Shown: piece after piece, positions 7,327 through 13,310 of the stretch
Position numbering within the stretch: the first letter of the stretch is position 1
Layout of the letters: each line of letters begins with the position of its first letter
Origin: Candidatus Saccharibacteria bacterium UBA6209
GTDB lineage: Bacteria; Patescibacteriota; Saccharimonadia; Saccharimonadales; Saccharimonadaceae
DNA: 16,538 bases
Assembly: GCA_905370345.1 (NCBI GenBank)
Contig: CAJPKE010000017.1
Coordinates: forward strand, 1-16,538
Direction: 5' to 3'
Translations under genes and position numbers: made by a program
Notes under the pieces: model-generated
What the model was told of the DNA's origin: nothing
Seen by the model: only the letters and a program-made list of their open reading frames with translations
Databases searched by the model: none

Positions 7327-7335
7327 TGGTAAGAT
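7327..7335 (+). promoter_or_regulatory. Extended -10 promoter, leaderless start of the TsaC-like gene
   Basis: TGGTAAGAT (hexamer 7330-7335) ends 7 nt before the ATG at 7343. No Shine-Dalgarno is visible. Confidence 0.5.
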
Positions 7336-7342
7336 GTAATAA

Positions 7343-7900
7343 ATGATTGTGAATAATATTTTAGATGACAGCGCAATTTCCGCGCTTAAAGATGAGCAAT
7401 TGATAATTGCCAAAACTGACACGATTTACGGAATGTTAGCCGCTGCCAATTCAAAAAAAGCCGTCGAGAGATTATACGAAGTTAAGCGGCGCCCCTTGGA
7501 TAAACCTGTTATTATTTTGGTTACGAATATTGACGACATTTCTGATCTCACGCCGTCGATCAAACGCAAATATCAAGAAATCTCCAAAAATAGATCAACA
7601 ACAATCATCACCAAAGTGAGTCCTGACTTCCTGCCACATCTTCCGAGAAACGGCGGAACATTGGCATTCAGAGTTGTGCCAGAATCTCCATTAGCAGAGT
7701 TAATTCGAACCGTCGGCCTTTTGGTCGCGCCCAGTGCAAATCCATCAGGAGAAAAACCGGCAAAGAACGTCACCGAAGCGATAAATTATTTCCACGAATT
7801 AGTGCCGATTTATGTCGATTCTGGAGAAACCGCCGACGCTCAACCGTCGCAAATTGTCCGAATCAACGAGGGCGGGGAAATTGAGTTTTTAAGAAGATAA
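7343..7900 (+). CDS. L-threonylcarbamoyladenylate synthase, TsaC/Sua5/YrdC family
   Basis: A 185-residue single YrdC domain. The family makes threonylcarbamoyl-AMP from threonine, bicarbonate and ATP for the t6A37 modification of ANN-decoding tRNAs. Visible signatures are KTDTIYG (24-30), KRRPLDKP (48-55), LAFRVVP (near 107-113) and APSANPSGEKPA (129-140). It has YrdC length and no C-terminal Sua5 domain, so it is closer to TsaC. The other t6A genes are not in the window. It stands alone between the rplK terminator and a terminator shared with enolase, and starts from a -10 box directly before the ATG. Confidence 0.88.
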   Translation: MIVNNILDDSAISALKDEQLIIAKTDTIYGMLAAANSKKAVERLYEVKRRPLDKPVIILVTNIDDISDLTPSIKRKYQEISKNRSTTIITKVSPDFLPHLPRNGGTLAFRVVPESPLAELIRTVGLLVAPSANPSGEKPAKNVTEAINYFHELVPIYVDSGETADAQPSQIVRINEGGEIEFLRR

Positions 7901-7932
7901 TCCTCGAATAATTGTCAAAAAATCGCCAAATA

Positions 7933-7968
7933 AAAAAGACCTCCTCTGAATTACGGGGAAGTCTTTTT
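7933..7968. terminator. Bidirectional terminator between the TsaC-like gene and eno
   Basis: AAAAAGAC (7933-7940) pairs with GTCTTTTT (7961-7968), with partly paired C-rich and G-rich segments inside. The A-rich and T-rich arms make it usable from both convergent genes. Confidence 0.75.
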
Positions 7969-7975
7969 GTGCGAG

Positions 7976-9256
7976 TTACTTCACAAACGGATGCGCAATC
8001 TCCAAATCTGGGCGCTTTTCCGCAATTCTCAGTAGCTCGTTGTACTTAGCAATTCGCTCTGACCGCGACATTGAGCCAGTCTTAATTTGACCCGTGCCCA
8101 AACCGACCGCCAAGTGAGAAATCGTTACGTCCTCCGTCTCGCCAGATCGGTGGCTCATCACTGTATTCCAGCCGGCGTTCTTAGCCATCAAAACAGCTTG
8201 AATCGTCTCAGTCAATGTACCAATTTGGTTCGGCTTGATTAAGATCGCATTGCCAGCCTTTTCTTCAATTCCGCGCTTCAATCGCTCGACATTCGTCACC
8301 AAAAGATCGTCGCCAACCAATTGCGCAAAATTGCCCAAATCAGCCGTCATTTTCTCCCAATCTTCCCAAGCTTCTTCGTTCAATCCATCCTCAATCGAAA
8401 GAACAGGGACGCGTTCCAACAGGGCTTTATATGTGCGAATCATTTCGTCAGCCGACAGAATTCGGTGTTCAGTCGCCAAGTTGTATTTGCCATCCTTGTA
8501 AAGCTCACTCGCTGCGACGTCCAGCGCAAAACCAAAGTCCACGCCTAATTTATAGCCAGCCTGCTCGATGGCGCGAGATAGCAACAAAATAGGCTCCATA
8601 TTACCATTCCTGACATGAGGCGCATAGCCGCCCTCATCGCCAACTGTTGTAGGATAGCCTTCGTCTTTCAGGATTTTTGCCAACGCATGAAAAACTTCCG
8701 CACTCATTCGAACCGCGTCCGCAAAAGTTGCCGCGCTAGTTGGAATAATCATATATTCCTGAAAATCAGTCGCACCCAACGCATGCTGACCGCCGTTCAT
8801 CACGTTGATCATCGGCATCGGCAAGCACATTGCAGGATTTCCAGCCAAGCTATTGACGTATTGATACAACTCCACGCCACGCGACTTAGCAGCAGCTTTC
8901 GCTACAGCCAGCGACACCGCCAAAATAGCATTCGCACCCAAACGCGCCTTATTCGGCGTACCGTCCAGACTCTTCATTTTTTCATCAATTGCGGCCTGGT
9001 CGAACGGATTAGAGCCCTTCAAAGCCTGCGCAATTTCACCATTGACATTTTCGACCGCACGGAGCACGCCTTTACCGCCGAACGCCAACTCGCCGTCCCG
9101 AAGCTCAACAGCCTCGAAAGAGCCAGTGCTTGCGCCAGACGGAACAGCCGCACGACCGAACGAACCGTCACTCAAAGTCACGTCCGCCTCAACCGTCGGA
9201 TTTCCACGCGAATCTAAAATTTGCCTTGCTTGTATGTTTGTAATTGTTATATCCAT
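7976..9256 (-). CDS. eno: Enolase (phosphopyruvate hydratase)
   Basis: A 426-residue cytosolic enzyme of standard length that converts 2-phosphoglycerate to phosphoenolpyruvate in glycolysis. The SGAST loop (40-44), VGDEGG with catalytic E208, IKPNQIGTLTET with catalytic base K341, SHRSGETED (368-376) and K392 in GQIKTGS are all present. Magnesium ligands are D246 (FALDVA), E289 (SIEDGL) and D316 or D317 (VGDDLL). Nothing is truncated. It lies convergent to the flanking cluster genes, inserted between rplK and rplA. There is no Shine-Dalgarno; the -10 box ends 7 nt before the ATG, so the mRNA is probably leaderless. Confidence 0.98.
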   Translation of the reverse strand: MDITITNIQARQILDSRGNPTVEADVTLSDGSFGRAAVPSGASTGSFEAVELRDGELAFGGKGVLRAVENVNGEIAQALKGSNPFDQAAIDEKMKSLDGTPNKARLGANAILAVSLAVAKAAAKSRGVELYQYVNSLAGNPAMCLPMPMINVMNGGQHALGATDFQEYMIIPTSAATFADAVRMSAEVFHALAKILKDEGYPTTVGDEGGYAPHVRNGNMEPILLLSRAIEQAGYKLGVDFGFALDVAASELYKDGKYNLATEHRILSADEMIRTYKALLERVPVLSIEDGLNEEAWEDWEKMTADLGNFAQLVGDDLLVTNVERLKRGIEEKAGNAILIKPNQIGTLTETIQAVLMAKNAGWNTVMSHRSGETEDVTISHLAVGLGTGQIKTGSMSRSERIAKYNELLRIAEKRPDLEIAHPFVK

Positions 9257-9263
9257 AATTACT

Positions 9264-9272
9264 ATTTTATCA
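9264..9272 (-). promoter_or_regulatory. Extended -10 promoter of eno, leaderless start
   Basis: Minus strand TGATAAAAT (9272-9264) ends 7 nt before the enolase ATG at 9256. It lies within the 33-nt gap after the upstream gene's stop, so eno can be transcribed independently. Confidence 0.6.
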
Positions 9273-9289
9273 AAAACAGCAATTATATG

Positions 9290-9757
9290 TTAATCTTCAT
9301 CTTTCTTCAGGTCGCGCTGTATTATCACTGGCTCACCAATTTGAGTTTCACCCAACCCTGAATAAAACACCTTCGGACTATCACACATAGCGACGCGCAC
9401 AACTCGAGAACCATCAGCCCCGCCAGGTCCTTCACACCCATTAGTTAGCGTGTAAATATCCCTCTGTGCTTTTGCAATATTTTCATCTAACTCGTCCATT
9501 CCACTGGCGGCCATTTTACAAACAATTTTAGTAGATTGATCTTTATCTAATACCTCACCTGTAGCCTTATTAACCAATGTCACCTCATCACCACTAAACG
9601 CCATTTCTAGAAGTTTATTTACTGTTTTTCTGTATTCTTCTAAGTCGTTTAACTTTTCTATTATTCTTGGGCAAGACATACATTGCTCTGGGATATAGAT
9701 ATCTATCGTGCCTAAAGAACCGTCTTCGTTACCTACAATTTTCGTAAACTCACTCAT
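9290..9757 (-). CDS. Hypothetical Cys-containing protein
   Basis: A 155-residue soluble protein that I do not recognise. It is acidic, with a CxxC pair (QCMSCP, C26 and C29) and three further cysteines (C80, C108 in NGCEGPGG, C125 in AMCDSP). A predicted helical segment around 32-55 (IIEKLNDLEEYRKTVNKLLE, 20 residues) follows the CxxC. The cysteines could bind a metal but only two are in a classic knuckle. There is no signal peptide or membrane segment. Start choice: the ATG at 9757 follows a perfect TATAAT by 10 nt. A longer in-frame reading from TTG at 9847 would run back through that promoter into the divergent rplA leader and is rejected. Its expression is likely leaderless. Confidence 0.6.
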   Translation of the reverse strand: MSEFTKIVGNEDGSLGTIDIYIPEQCMSCPRIIEKLNDLEEYRKTVNKLLEMAFSGDEVTLVNKATGEVLDKDQSTKIVCKMAASGMDELDENIAKAQRDIYTLTNGCEGPGGADGSRVVRVAMCDSPKVFYSGLGETQIGEPVIIQRDLKKDED

Positions 9758-9767
9758 AATATTACAT

Positions 9768-9796
9768 ATTATACAATTCTTCTCCATAAAAGTAAA
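9768..9796 (-). promoter_or_regulatory. Promoter of the hypothetical gene (divergent from rplA)
   Basis: Minus strand TTTACT (9796-9791), 17 bp, TATAAT (9773-9768). The start is predicted about 3 nt before the ATG at 9757. It lies back to back with the rplA promoter. Confidence 0.6.
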
Positions 9797-9799
9797 TAT

Positions 9800-9829
9800 T
9801 TGCCTCAATCTCTGAAAATATGGTATAAT
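9800..9829 (+). promoter_or_regulatory. Promoter of rplA
   Basis: TTGCCT (9800-9805), 18 bp, perfect TATAAT (9824-9829) with an extended TGG. The start is expected near 9836, leaving a leader of about 74 nt. Confidence 0.65.
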
Positions 9830-9855
9830 TTCAACATTATCAATCAATGCTGGGA

Positions 9856-9885
9856 GGTAGATTCGCCGGAGAGTCCCGAATCGCC
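9856..9885 (+). promoter_or_regulatory. Hairpin in the rplA leader, possible L1 autoregulatory site
   Basis: GATTCG (9860-9865) pairs with CGAATC (9877-9882). A second short GG/CC pairing (9856-9857 with 9884-9885) is separated by an asymmetric internal bulge. L1 is known to repress its own mRNA through an rRNA-like helix with an asymmetric loop. The position fits, but I cannot confirm the conserved loop bases. Confidence 0.35.
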
Positions 9886-9909
9886 GCTTGCACCACAGAA
9901 AGGATTATT

Positions 9910-10917
9910 ATGGCAAAGAAAGCCGAGTTGCTAGAAAAAGCAGCAGAACTAAAATTAGAAGTCAGTGAGAAAAACACAATCGCTGAAATCGAAGCAGCAA
10001 TTGCAGAAGCTACCGACACAAGCAAATCTCACGACAACAAAGACAAAGATGTTGTCGCTGAGCGCGAAGCTGTTGTTGCTAAGTCAGGCAAACGCAGCCA
10101 AAAAGCTCTTGACGAAGCCGCTGAAAAAGCAGAGAAGGAAGCTCGTAAGGAAGCTGGTGACACTACTCCACAATCAGACGACACTGAAGCTCACGTAAAG
10201 AAGGGTCCAAAGCCAGTTACTCGTCCACGCTTGGAGCGCCGCGGTAAGAAATATCAAGAAGCTGCAAAAAACGTTGAAAAGAACAAATTGTACAGCTTAG
10301 ACGAAGCTTTGAAGTTGGCTACTGAAACCAGCCCAGTCAAGTTCGACGCTAACGTTGAAATCCACATCCGCCTAGGCGTTGACCCACGCCAAGCCGACCA
10401 AAACATTCGCTCAACCGTAGCATTACCACACGGTACAGGTAAGGATGTTCGCGTAGCAGTTTTTGCACCAGAATCAGAACACGCTGCCGCTAAAAAAGCT
10501 GGCGCTGACATCATCGGTGATGAAGAATTCCTAAGCCAATTAGACAAGGAAGAATTGAACTTCGACATTTTGGTTGCAACTCCACAGTACATGCCAAAGC
10601 TTGGTAAATACGCACGTTTGCTTGGTCCACGCGGTTTGATGCCAAATCCAAAGTCTGGCACTGTCGCTACTGACGTCGCTAAAGCCGTTTCTGAAGCAAA
10701 AGCCGGAAAAGTTGAATACCGCGTTGATAAGCAAGCCATCGTTCACTTGTCAATCGGCAAGGTATCATTCGGAGCTGAAAAATTGGCAGAAAACGCACGC
10801 GCATTCTTAACCAGTTTGAACTCCCAAAAGCCATCCAGCTTAAAGGGTGTTTACGTTAAGAGCGTAGCAATTGCCACAACTATGGGCCCTGGCATTAAAG
10901 TAGAGAACTCTCTGTAA
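9910..10917 (+). CDS. rplA: 50S ribosomal protein uL1 with N-terminal extension
   Basis: A 335-residue protein, about 100 residues longer than usual L1. The L1 fold begins near residue 107 (RLERRGKKYQEAAKN) and shows VDPRQADQNIRSTVALPHGTG, LGPRGLMPNPKSGTV and ATTMGPGIKV. It forms the L1 stalk at the E site. Residues about 3-31 (KKAELLEKAAELKLEVSEKN and following) resemble a small HeH/SAP-like helix-extension-helix nucleic-acid-binding unit; residues 35-105 are charged, low-complexity linker. Start choice: ATG at 9910 has AAAGGA upstream; the earlier in-frame ATG at 9847 lies in the leader and would add 21 unrelated residues. It is separated from rplK, its usual partner. Confidence 0.95.
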   Translation: MAKKAELLEKAAELKLEVSEKNTIAEIEAAIAEATDTSKSHDNKDKDVVAEREAVVAKSGKRSQKALDEAAEKAEKEARKEAGDTTPQSDDTEAHVKKGPKPVTRPRLERRGKKYQEAAKNVEKNKLYSLDEALKLATETSPVKFDANVEIHIRLGVDPRQADQNIRSTVALPHGTGKDVRVAVFAPESEHAAAKKAGADIIGDEEFLSQLDKEELNFDILVATPQYMPKLGKYARLLGPRGLMPNPKSGTVATDVAKAVSEAKAGKVEYRVDKQAIVHLSIGKVSFGAEKLAENARAFLTSLNSQKPSSLKGVYVKSVAIATTMGPGIKVENSL

Positions 10918-10937
10918 TCTTTATATTTCAAGCAATC

Positions 10938-10966
10938 AAATCCCGTCGATTCTGGCGGGATTTTTT
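10938..10966 (+). terminator. Intrinsic terminator of rplA
   Basis: AAATCCCG (10938-10945) pairs with CGGGATTT (10956-10963), extended inwards by T-G and C-G pairs, with a 6-nt loop; T6 runs 10961-10966. It isolates rplA from the adhesin gene. Confidence 0.92.
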
Positions 10967-10975
10967 GTGTTACTA

Positions 10976-11003
10976 TTGCATTTTTCATTTTTTATGATAA
11001 AAT
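10976..11003 (+). promoter_or_regulatory. Promoter of the surface adhesin gene
   Basis: TTGCAT (10976-10981), 16 bp, TAAAAT (10998-11003) with an upstream TGA extension. It resembles the AT-rich promoters of the neighbouring native genes although the gene it drives is GC-rich. It predicts a leader of about 105 nt. Confidence 0.7.
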
Positions 11004-11020
11004 AGTAAAGTCCACTAGGT

Positions 11021-11081
11021 ACTGATGTTCGAGAGTTTCTTGATTTCCAGCCTAGCTGGATAAAAGGACCTTAACATCTGT
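11021..11081 (+). promoter_or_regulatory. Structured 5' leader of the adhesin mRNA
   Basis: ACTGATGTT (11021-11029) pairs with AACATCTGT (11073-11081) with one T-T mismatch, enclosing a perfect hairpin CCAGC-CTA-GCTGG (11047-11059). It matches no riboswitch class I recognise. The ribosome site AGGAAGG follows at about 11100, 8 nt before the ATG. Confidence 0.45.
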
Positions 11082-11114
11082 ATCTGAATCAACGACTACA
11101 GGAAGGACGCAGAA

Positions 11115-12647
11115 ATGCGTAACCGAAACAGGACTCCGTTGAGAGTCTCGATCGTGGCAGCCTTCGTCGCGATTCTCGTATCATTCCTCTTCGGAGGAAT
11201 GACACGTGCCGACGAGGCGCAGTCAGCAGCCCAGTCGACCACCGCCCAGTCGGTCGGTGCTACTACGGTAGCGGTCACCGACGAGGCTCAGTCGAGCAAC
11301 ACCACTACTGCGGTAGCGGTCACTGCCGACAACGACGCTCAGTCTTCGTCTGGTAGTAGTGTCGCCACGGCGGCAACCACCGACAGCAACTGTACTCCTC
11401 GACCGATTTCAGCCGAGGAAATTCAGACTAGCCTGAAAACAACTGACGGCTCGCCTGAGTACACCGCCTACGAAGCGGTGGAATTCGCAGTGAACCTGAC
11501 TCTTGCACAGAATCACTGTGCTGGAGATAGCATCACCATTTCCGTGCCGAGCGAACTCGGCACGGACGCGGCTTTCGCACCGATTCCGATGACAACCCCC
11601 GAGGGGATCGTCATTGGGTACGCCACATACTCTGCCGACCACACTGTGTCGATCAAACTGACCGATGCTGTGGAGGTGCCCGGACGAGTGAACTTCCACG
11701 CCTCGGCGTGGTGGCGCGTCCACATGAGTAGTTCTCTAATTCCCGGGGAAACCCGAGAATTGGAATGGAACGTTGGTGGTGTCGTTCGCAGAACGACCAT
11801 CCAAGTGGGCACCTGTGATGGGTGCTCCACAATTGGTGCAGCCCCCTCTAAGTGGGGATCTGTAGATGGCTCTCAACAAAGAGTCACGATCGTACTGCCC
11901 ACCGCCACGCAGGACGCTCAAACGTTCGTTATCACGGACGTATTGACCTCACCGGGTCAGAAGTTCAATTGTGACCAACTGCTGATTGGACGAGTTGGAG
12001 TCTACTCCTCAGCCGGTCCCTGGGGTCAGCCTCAGTACATCCGCTTCATGGAGGCTAATGTCGTTAGCTGTGCTAGCGACAAGGCAGTTCTCAATGTCAA
12101 GTTGGATAAGGGCGAAAAAGCCCGCGTTGAGCTGAACATTAACGTCAGCGCCACAGATCCCGGTCCGTGGACTGACACAGCGTCCATCACTTCCCAGAAT
12201 AAATCCTGGGAAGTGGTAGCTAAGGTTGCCAGGAAAGAGTCCGGCGGCAACGCCGGATTTGACAACACTCCGACTCCGGCACCCACGCCGGAACCGACTC
12301 CAACCCCGGAGCCGAGCCCGTCGACGACTCCTGAACCGAGTCCGTCGGCACCAAGCCCGGCACCGAGTCCGTCGGCAACACCGTCGACACCCACGCCGAG
12401 CACGACCCCGTCAGCAACGCCGAGTCCGAGCCCGACAACGAGCCGCCCAGTACCGCTCCCCACTCCCGTTATTGAACGGTATGAGGAGCCTACGCCCTCG
12501 GCTACCCCCACACCAGCACCCCAGCACAAGAAGCTGGCGGTCACTGGTACAAGTGGAGACGTAGTCACCAGCGCGGTCGCGCTAGTGGCTCTCGGAGGCT
12601 TCCTCATTTGGGCGCGTCGTCGTCAGACGGCACGCTCGGAGAGGTAA
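11115..12647 (+). CDS. LAVTG-anchored surface protein with proline-rich stalk
   Basis: A 510-residue exported, wall-anchored protein. In order: basic N-terminus and signal peptide (1-32, cleavage likely after TRA); Ser/Thr/Ala linker with imperfect DEAQS/AVAVT repeats (33-90); two beta-rich adhesin-like domains (about 93-235, with DSITISVPSELGTD; and 240-372); Pro/Thr/Ser/Ala/Glu stalk (385-469); LAVTG sorting motif (474-478), hydrophobic segment and RRR tail. LAxTG motifs are typical of actinobacterial class E sortase substrates. The domains resemble gram-positive SDR/collagen-adhesin Ig folds, though I cannot name the family. Six cysteines (93, 135, 234, 237, 286, 319) could form disulfides. 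Codons end mostly in C or G, in sharp contrast to the neighbours, suggesting transfer. It probably mediates contact with a host cell; the ligand is unknown. No sortase gene is visible here. Confidence 0.85.
   Translation: MRNRNRTPLRVSIVAAFVAILVSFLFGGMTRADEAQSAAQSTTAQSVGATTVAVTDEAQSSNTTTAVAVTADNDAQSSSGSSVATAATTDSNCTPRPISAEEIQTSLKTTDGSPEYTAYEAVEFAVNLTLAQNHCAGDSITISVPSELGTDAAFAPIPMTTPEGIVIGYATYSADHTVSIKLTDAVEVPGRVNFHASAWWRVHMSSSLIPGETRELEWNVGGVVRRTTIQVGTCDGCSTIGAAPSKWGSVDGSQQRVTIVLPTATQDAQTFVITDVLTSPGQKFNCDQLLIGRVGVYSSAGPWGQPQYIRFMEANVVSCASDKAVLNVKLDKGEKARVELNINVSATDPGPWTDTASITSQNKSWEVVAKVARKESGGNAGFDNTPTPAPTPEPTPTPEPSPSTTPEPSPSAPSPAPSPSATPSTPTPSTTPSATPSPSPTTSRPVPLPTPVIERYEEPTPSATPTPAPQHKKLAVTGTSGDVVTSAVALVALGGFLIWARRRQTARSER
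12267..12521 (+). repeat. Degenerate Pro-Thr/Pro-Ser repeat of the stalk
   Basis: Coding low-complexity tract (residues 385-469) of PTP, PEP, PSP and PAP units without a fixed period. Such tracts project the adhesive head through the wall and can vary in length between strains. Confidence 0.85.
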
Positions 12648-12655
12648 CCCTTCTC

Positions 12656-12694
12656 GTCGAGGGGCGTTAGTTTAATCGACTAGCACCCCTCGAC
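12656..12694 (+). other. Long hairpin in the adhesin 3' UTR
   Basis: GTCGAGGGG (12656-12664) pairs perfectly with CCCCTCGAC (12686-12694). After a C-A mismatch, six more pairs (GTTAGT with ACTAGC, one wobble) close a 7-nt loop. No T run follows, so it is not itself an intrinsic terminator. Confidence 0.7.
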
Positions 12695-12713
12695 AGAACA
12701 TACAGATACAGAG

Positions 12714-12724
12714 AGAAAGGAGGT
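12714..12724 (+). other. Perfect anti-16S (Shine-Dalgarno) element without a start codon
   Basis: AGAAAGGAGGT is an 11-nt complement of the usual 3' end of bacterial 16S rRNA, but no ATG, GTG or TTG follows at ribosome-site distance. It is the single-stranded linker between the 12656-12694 hairpin and the terminator. Confidence 0.55.
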
Positions 12725-12731
12725 TCGCCCG

Positions 12732-12757
12732 CCCGCTCCACCACGGAGCGGGTTTTC
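12732..12757 (+). terminator. Intrinsic terminator of the adhesin gene
   Basis: Perfect 8-bp stem CCCGCTCC/GGAGCGGG (12732-12739, 12745-12752), 5-nt loop, followed by TTTTCTCTTT. Confidence 0.92.
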
Positions 12758-12781
12758 TCTTTGATTAGACATAGGCACCTA

Positions 12782-12810
12782 TTGATTTTATTACGCTATT
12801 ATTGTAAAAT
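12782..12810 (+). promoter_or_regulatory. Promoter of the WhiB-like gene, leaderless start
   Basis: TTGATT (12782-12787), 17 bp, TAAAAT (12805-12810), ending 7 nt before the ATG at 12818. No Shine-Dalgarno is present. Confidence 0.65.
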
Positions 12811-12817
12811 AACAAAT

Positions 12818-13144
12818 ATGTCAGAATTAAATAACGAGAGTCTATTAGAAGGCGCTAAATGCGCGGAGCTGTCCGTCAGAGAAGCTGATCGCTTGTTTTT
12901 CCAAATAAACCCAAATACTCCAGACCAAAATTTAAGAGGTGCCAGAAAGACAGAAGCCGCGGAAGCTGCCATAGATATGTGCCGAAAATGCCCAGTATTA
13001 AAACAATGCTTAGAATATGCGCTCCGCCACCCAGAATCTGCCGAATATGGCGTGTGGGGAGGCACAACTGTCGTTCAACGCAGAAGAATATTACGATTAG
13101 GCGAAAATGCGATAAATAAGGCAATTGAATCGGCTGGAAAATAA
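12818..13144 (+). CDS. WhiB-like (Wbl) iron-sulfur transcription factor
   Basis: A 108-residue protein with the full Wbl plan. Four cysteines (C15, C55, C58, C64), the last three as CxxCx5C in MCRKCPVLKQC, would bind a [4Fe-4S] cluster. LFFQ (26-29) follows the first cysteine, and the G(V)WGG turn lies at 78-82 with a basic segment (QRRRILR) behind it. Wbl proteins bind the primary sigma factor and respond to redox or NO; they are characteristic of Actinobacteria and their phages. The C15-C55 gap is somewhat long for the family. Start choice: ATG at 12818 follows the -10 by 7 nt; the TTG at 12761 lies upstream of the promoter and is rejected. Codon use is AT-leaning like native genes, so transfer, if any, is older than that of the adhesin. 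Confidence 0.88.
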   Translation: MSELNNESLLEGAKCAELSVREADRLFFQINPNTPDQNLRGARKTEAAEAAIDMCRKCPVLKQCLEYALRHPESAEYGVWGGTTVVQRRRILRLGENAINKAIESAGK

Positions 13145-13156
13145 TCACCATAACTC

Positions 13157-13185
13157 TTGTTTTTCGTTGTCATTTCTGCTACAAT
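13157..13185 (+). promoter_or_regulatory. Promoter of rplJ-rplL
   Basis: TTGTTT (13157-13162), 17 bp, TACAAT (13180-13185) with an extended TGC. The hexamers are the same as those of secE-nusG. The start is expected near 13192, just before the L10 leader structure. Confidence 0.75.
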
Positions 13186-13197
13186 GGTCTGGAACAT

Positions 13198-13285
13198 TAC
13201 CAAAGACAGTGGCGACTTGACGTAAAACAAGTATAAAAATGCCACCGAGGGATGAAACTAACAGTTTTATTTGACGTCTTTGGTA
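13198..13285 (+). ncRNA. L10 leader RNA (ribosomal protein autoregulatory element)
   Basis: A perfect 10-bp closing helix TACCAAAGAC (13198-13207) with GTCTTTGGTA (13276-13285). Inside are an arm GTGGC/GCCAC (13209-13213, 13241-13245) plus ACTTG/CAAGT (13215-13219, 13228-13232) with a strongly asymmetric internal loop, and a small hairpin AAACT/AGTTT (13255-13259, 13263-13267). This is the known architecture of the L10 leader, which binds L10(L12)4 and feeds back on rplJL. Confidence 0.88.
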
Positions 13286-13310
13286 GTGCGAGAATCAAAG
13301 ACGTTTTTTT
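13274..13310 (+). terminator. Attenuator terminator in the rplJ leader
   Basis: ACGTCTTTG (13274-13282) pairs perfectly with CAAAGACGT (13296-13304) and is followed by T residues to 13310. Its 5' arm is also the 3' arm of the L10-leader closing helix. A third helix, GAGAATCAAA/TTTGATTCTC (13290-13299, 13308-13317), competes for its 3' arm. The folds are mutually exclusive, which points to transcription attenuation. Confidence 0.8.

Noticed and set aside
8615..9217. 200-codon plus-strand frame inside enolase
   Set aside because: Antisense to a clear, intact enolase; composition is Arg/His/Ser-rich and matches no family.
9758..9847. Longer start for the hypothetical minus-strand protein
   Set aside because: It would include the promoter TATAAT of the gene itself and part of the rplA promoter.
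9847..9909. rplA start at ATG 9847
   Set aside because: AAAGGA precedes the ATG at 9910, and the region in between is a leader hairpin.
12032..12607. 191-codon antisense frame in the adhesin stalk
   Set aside because: It is the complement of a Pro/Thr/Ser-rich repeat, giving a Gly/Val/Ser low-complexity shadow without a ribosome site.
12761..12817. WhiB-like start at TTG 12761
   Set aside because: It lies upstream of the -35/-10 pair at 12782-12810 and adds non-family residues.
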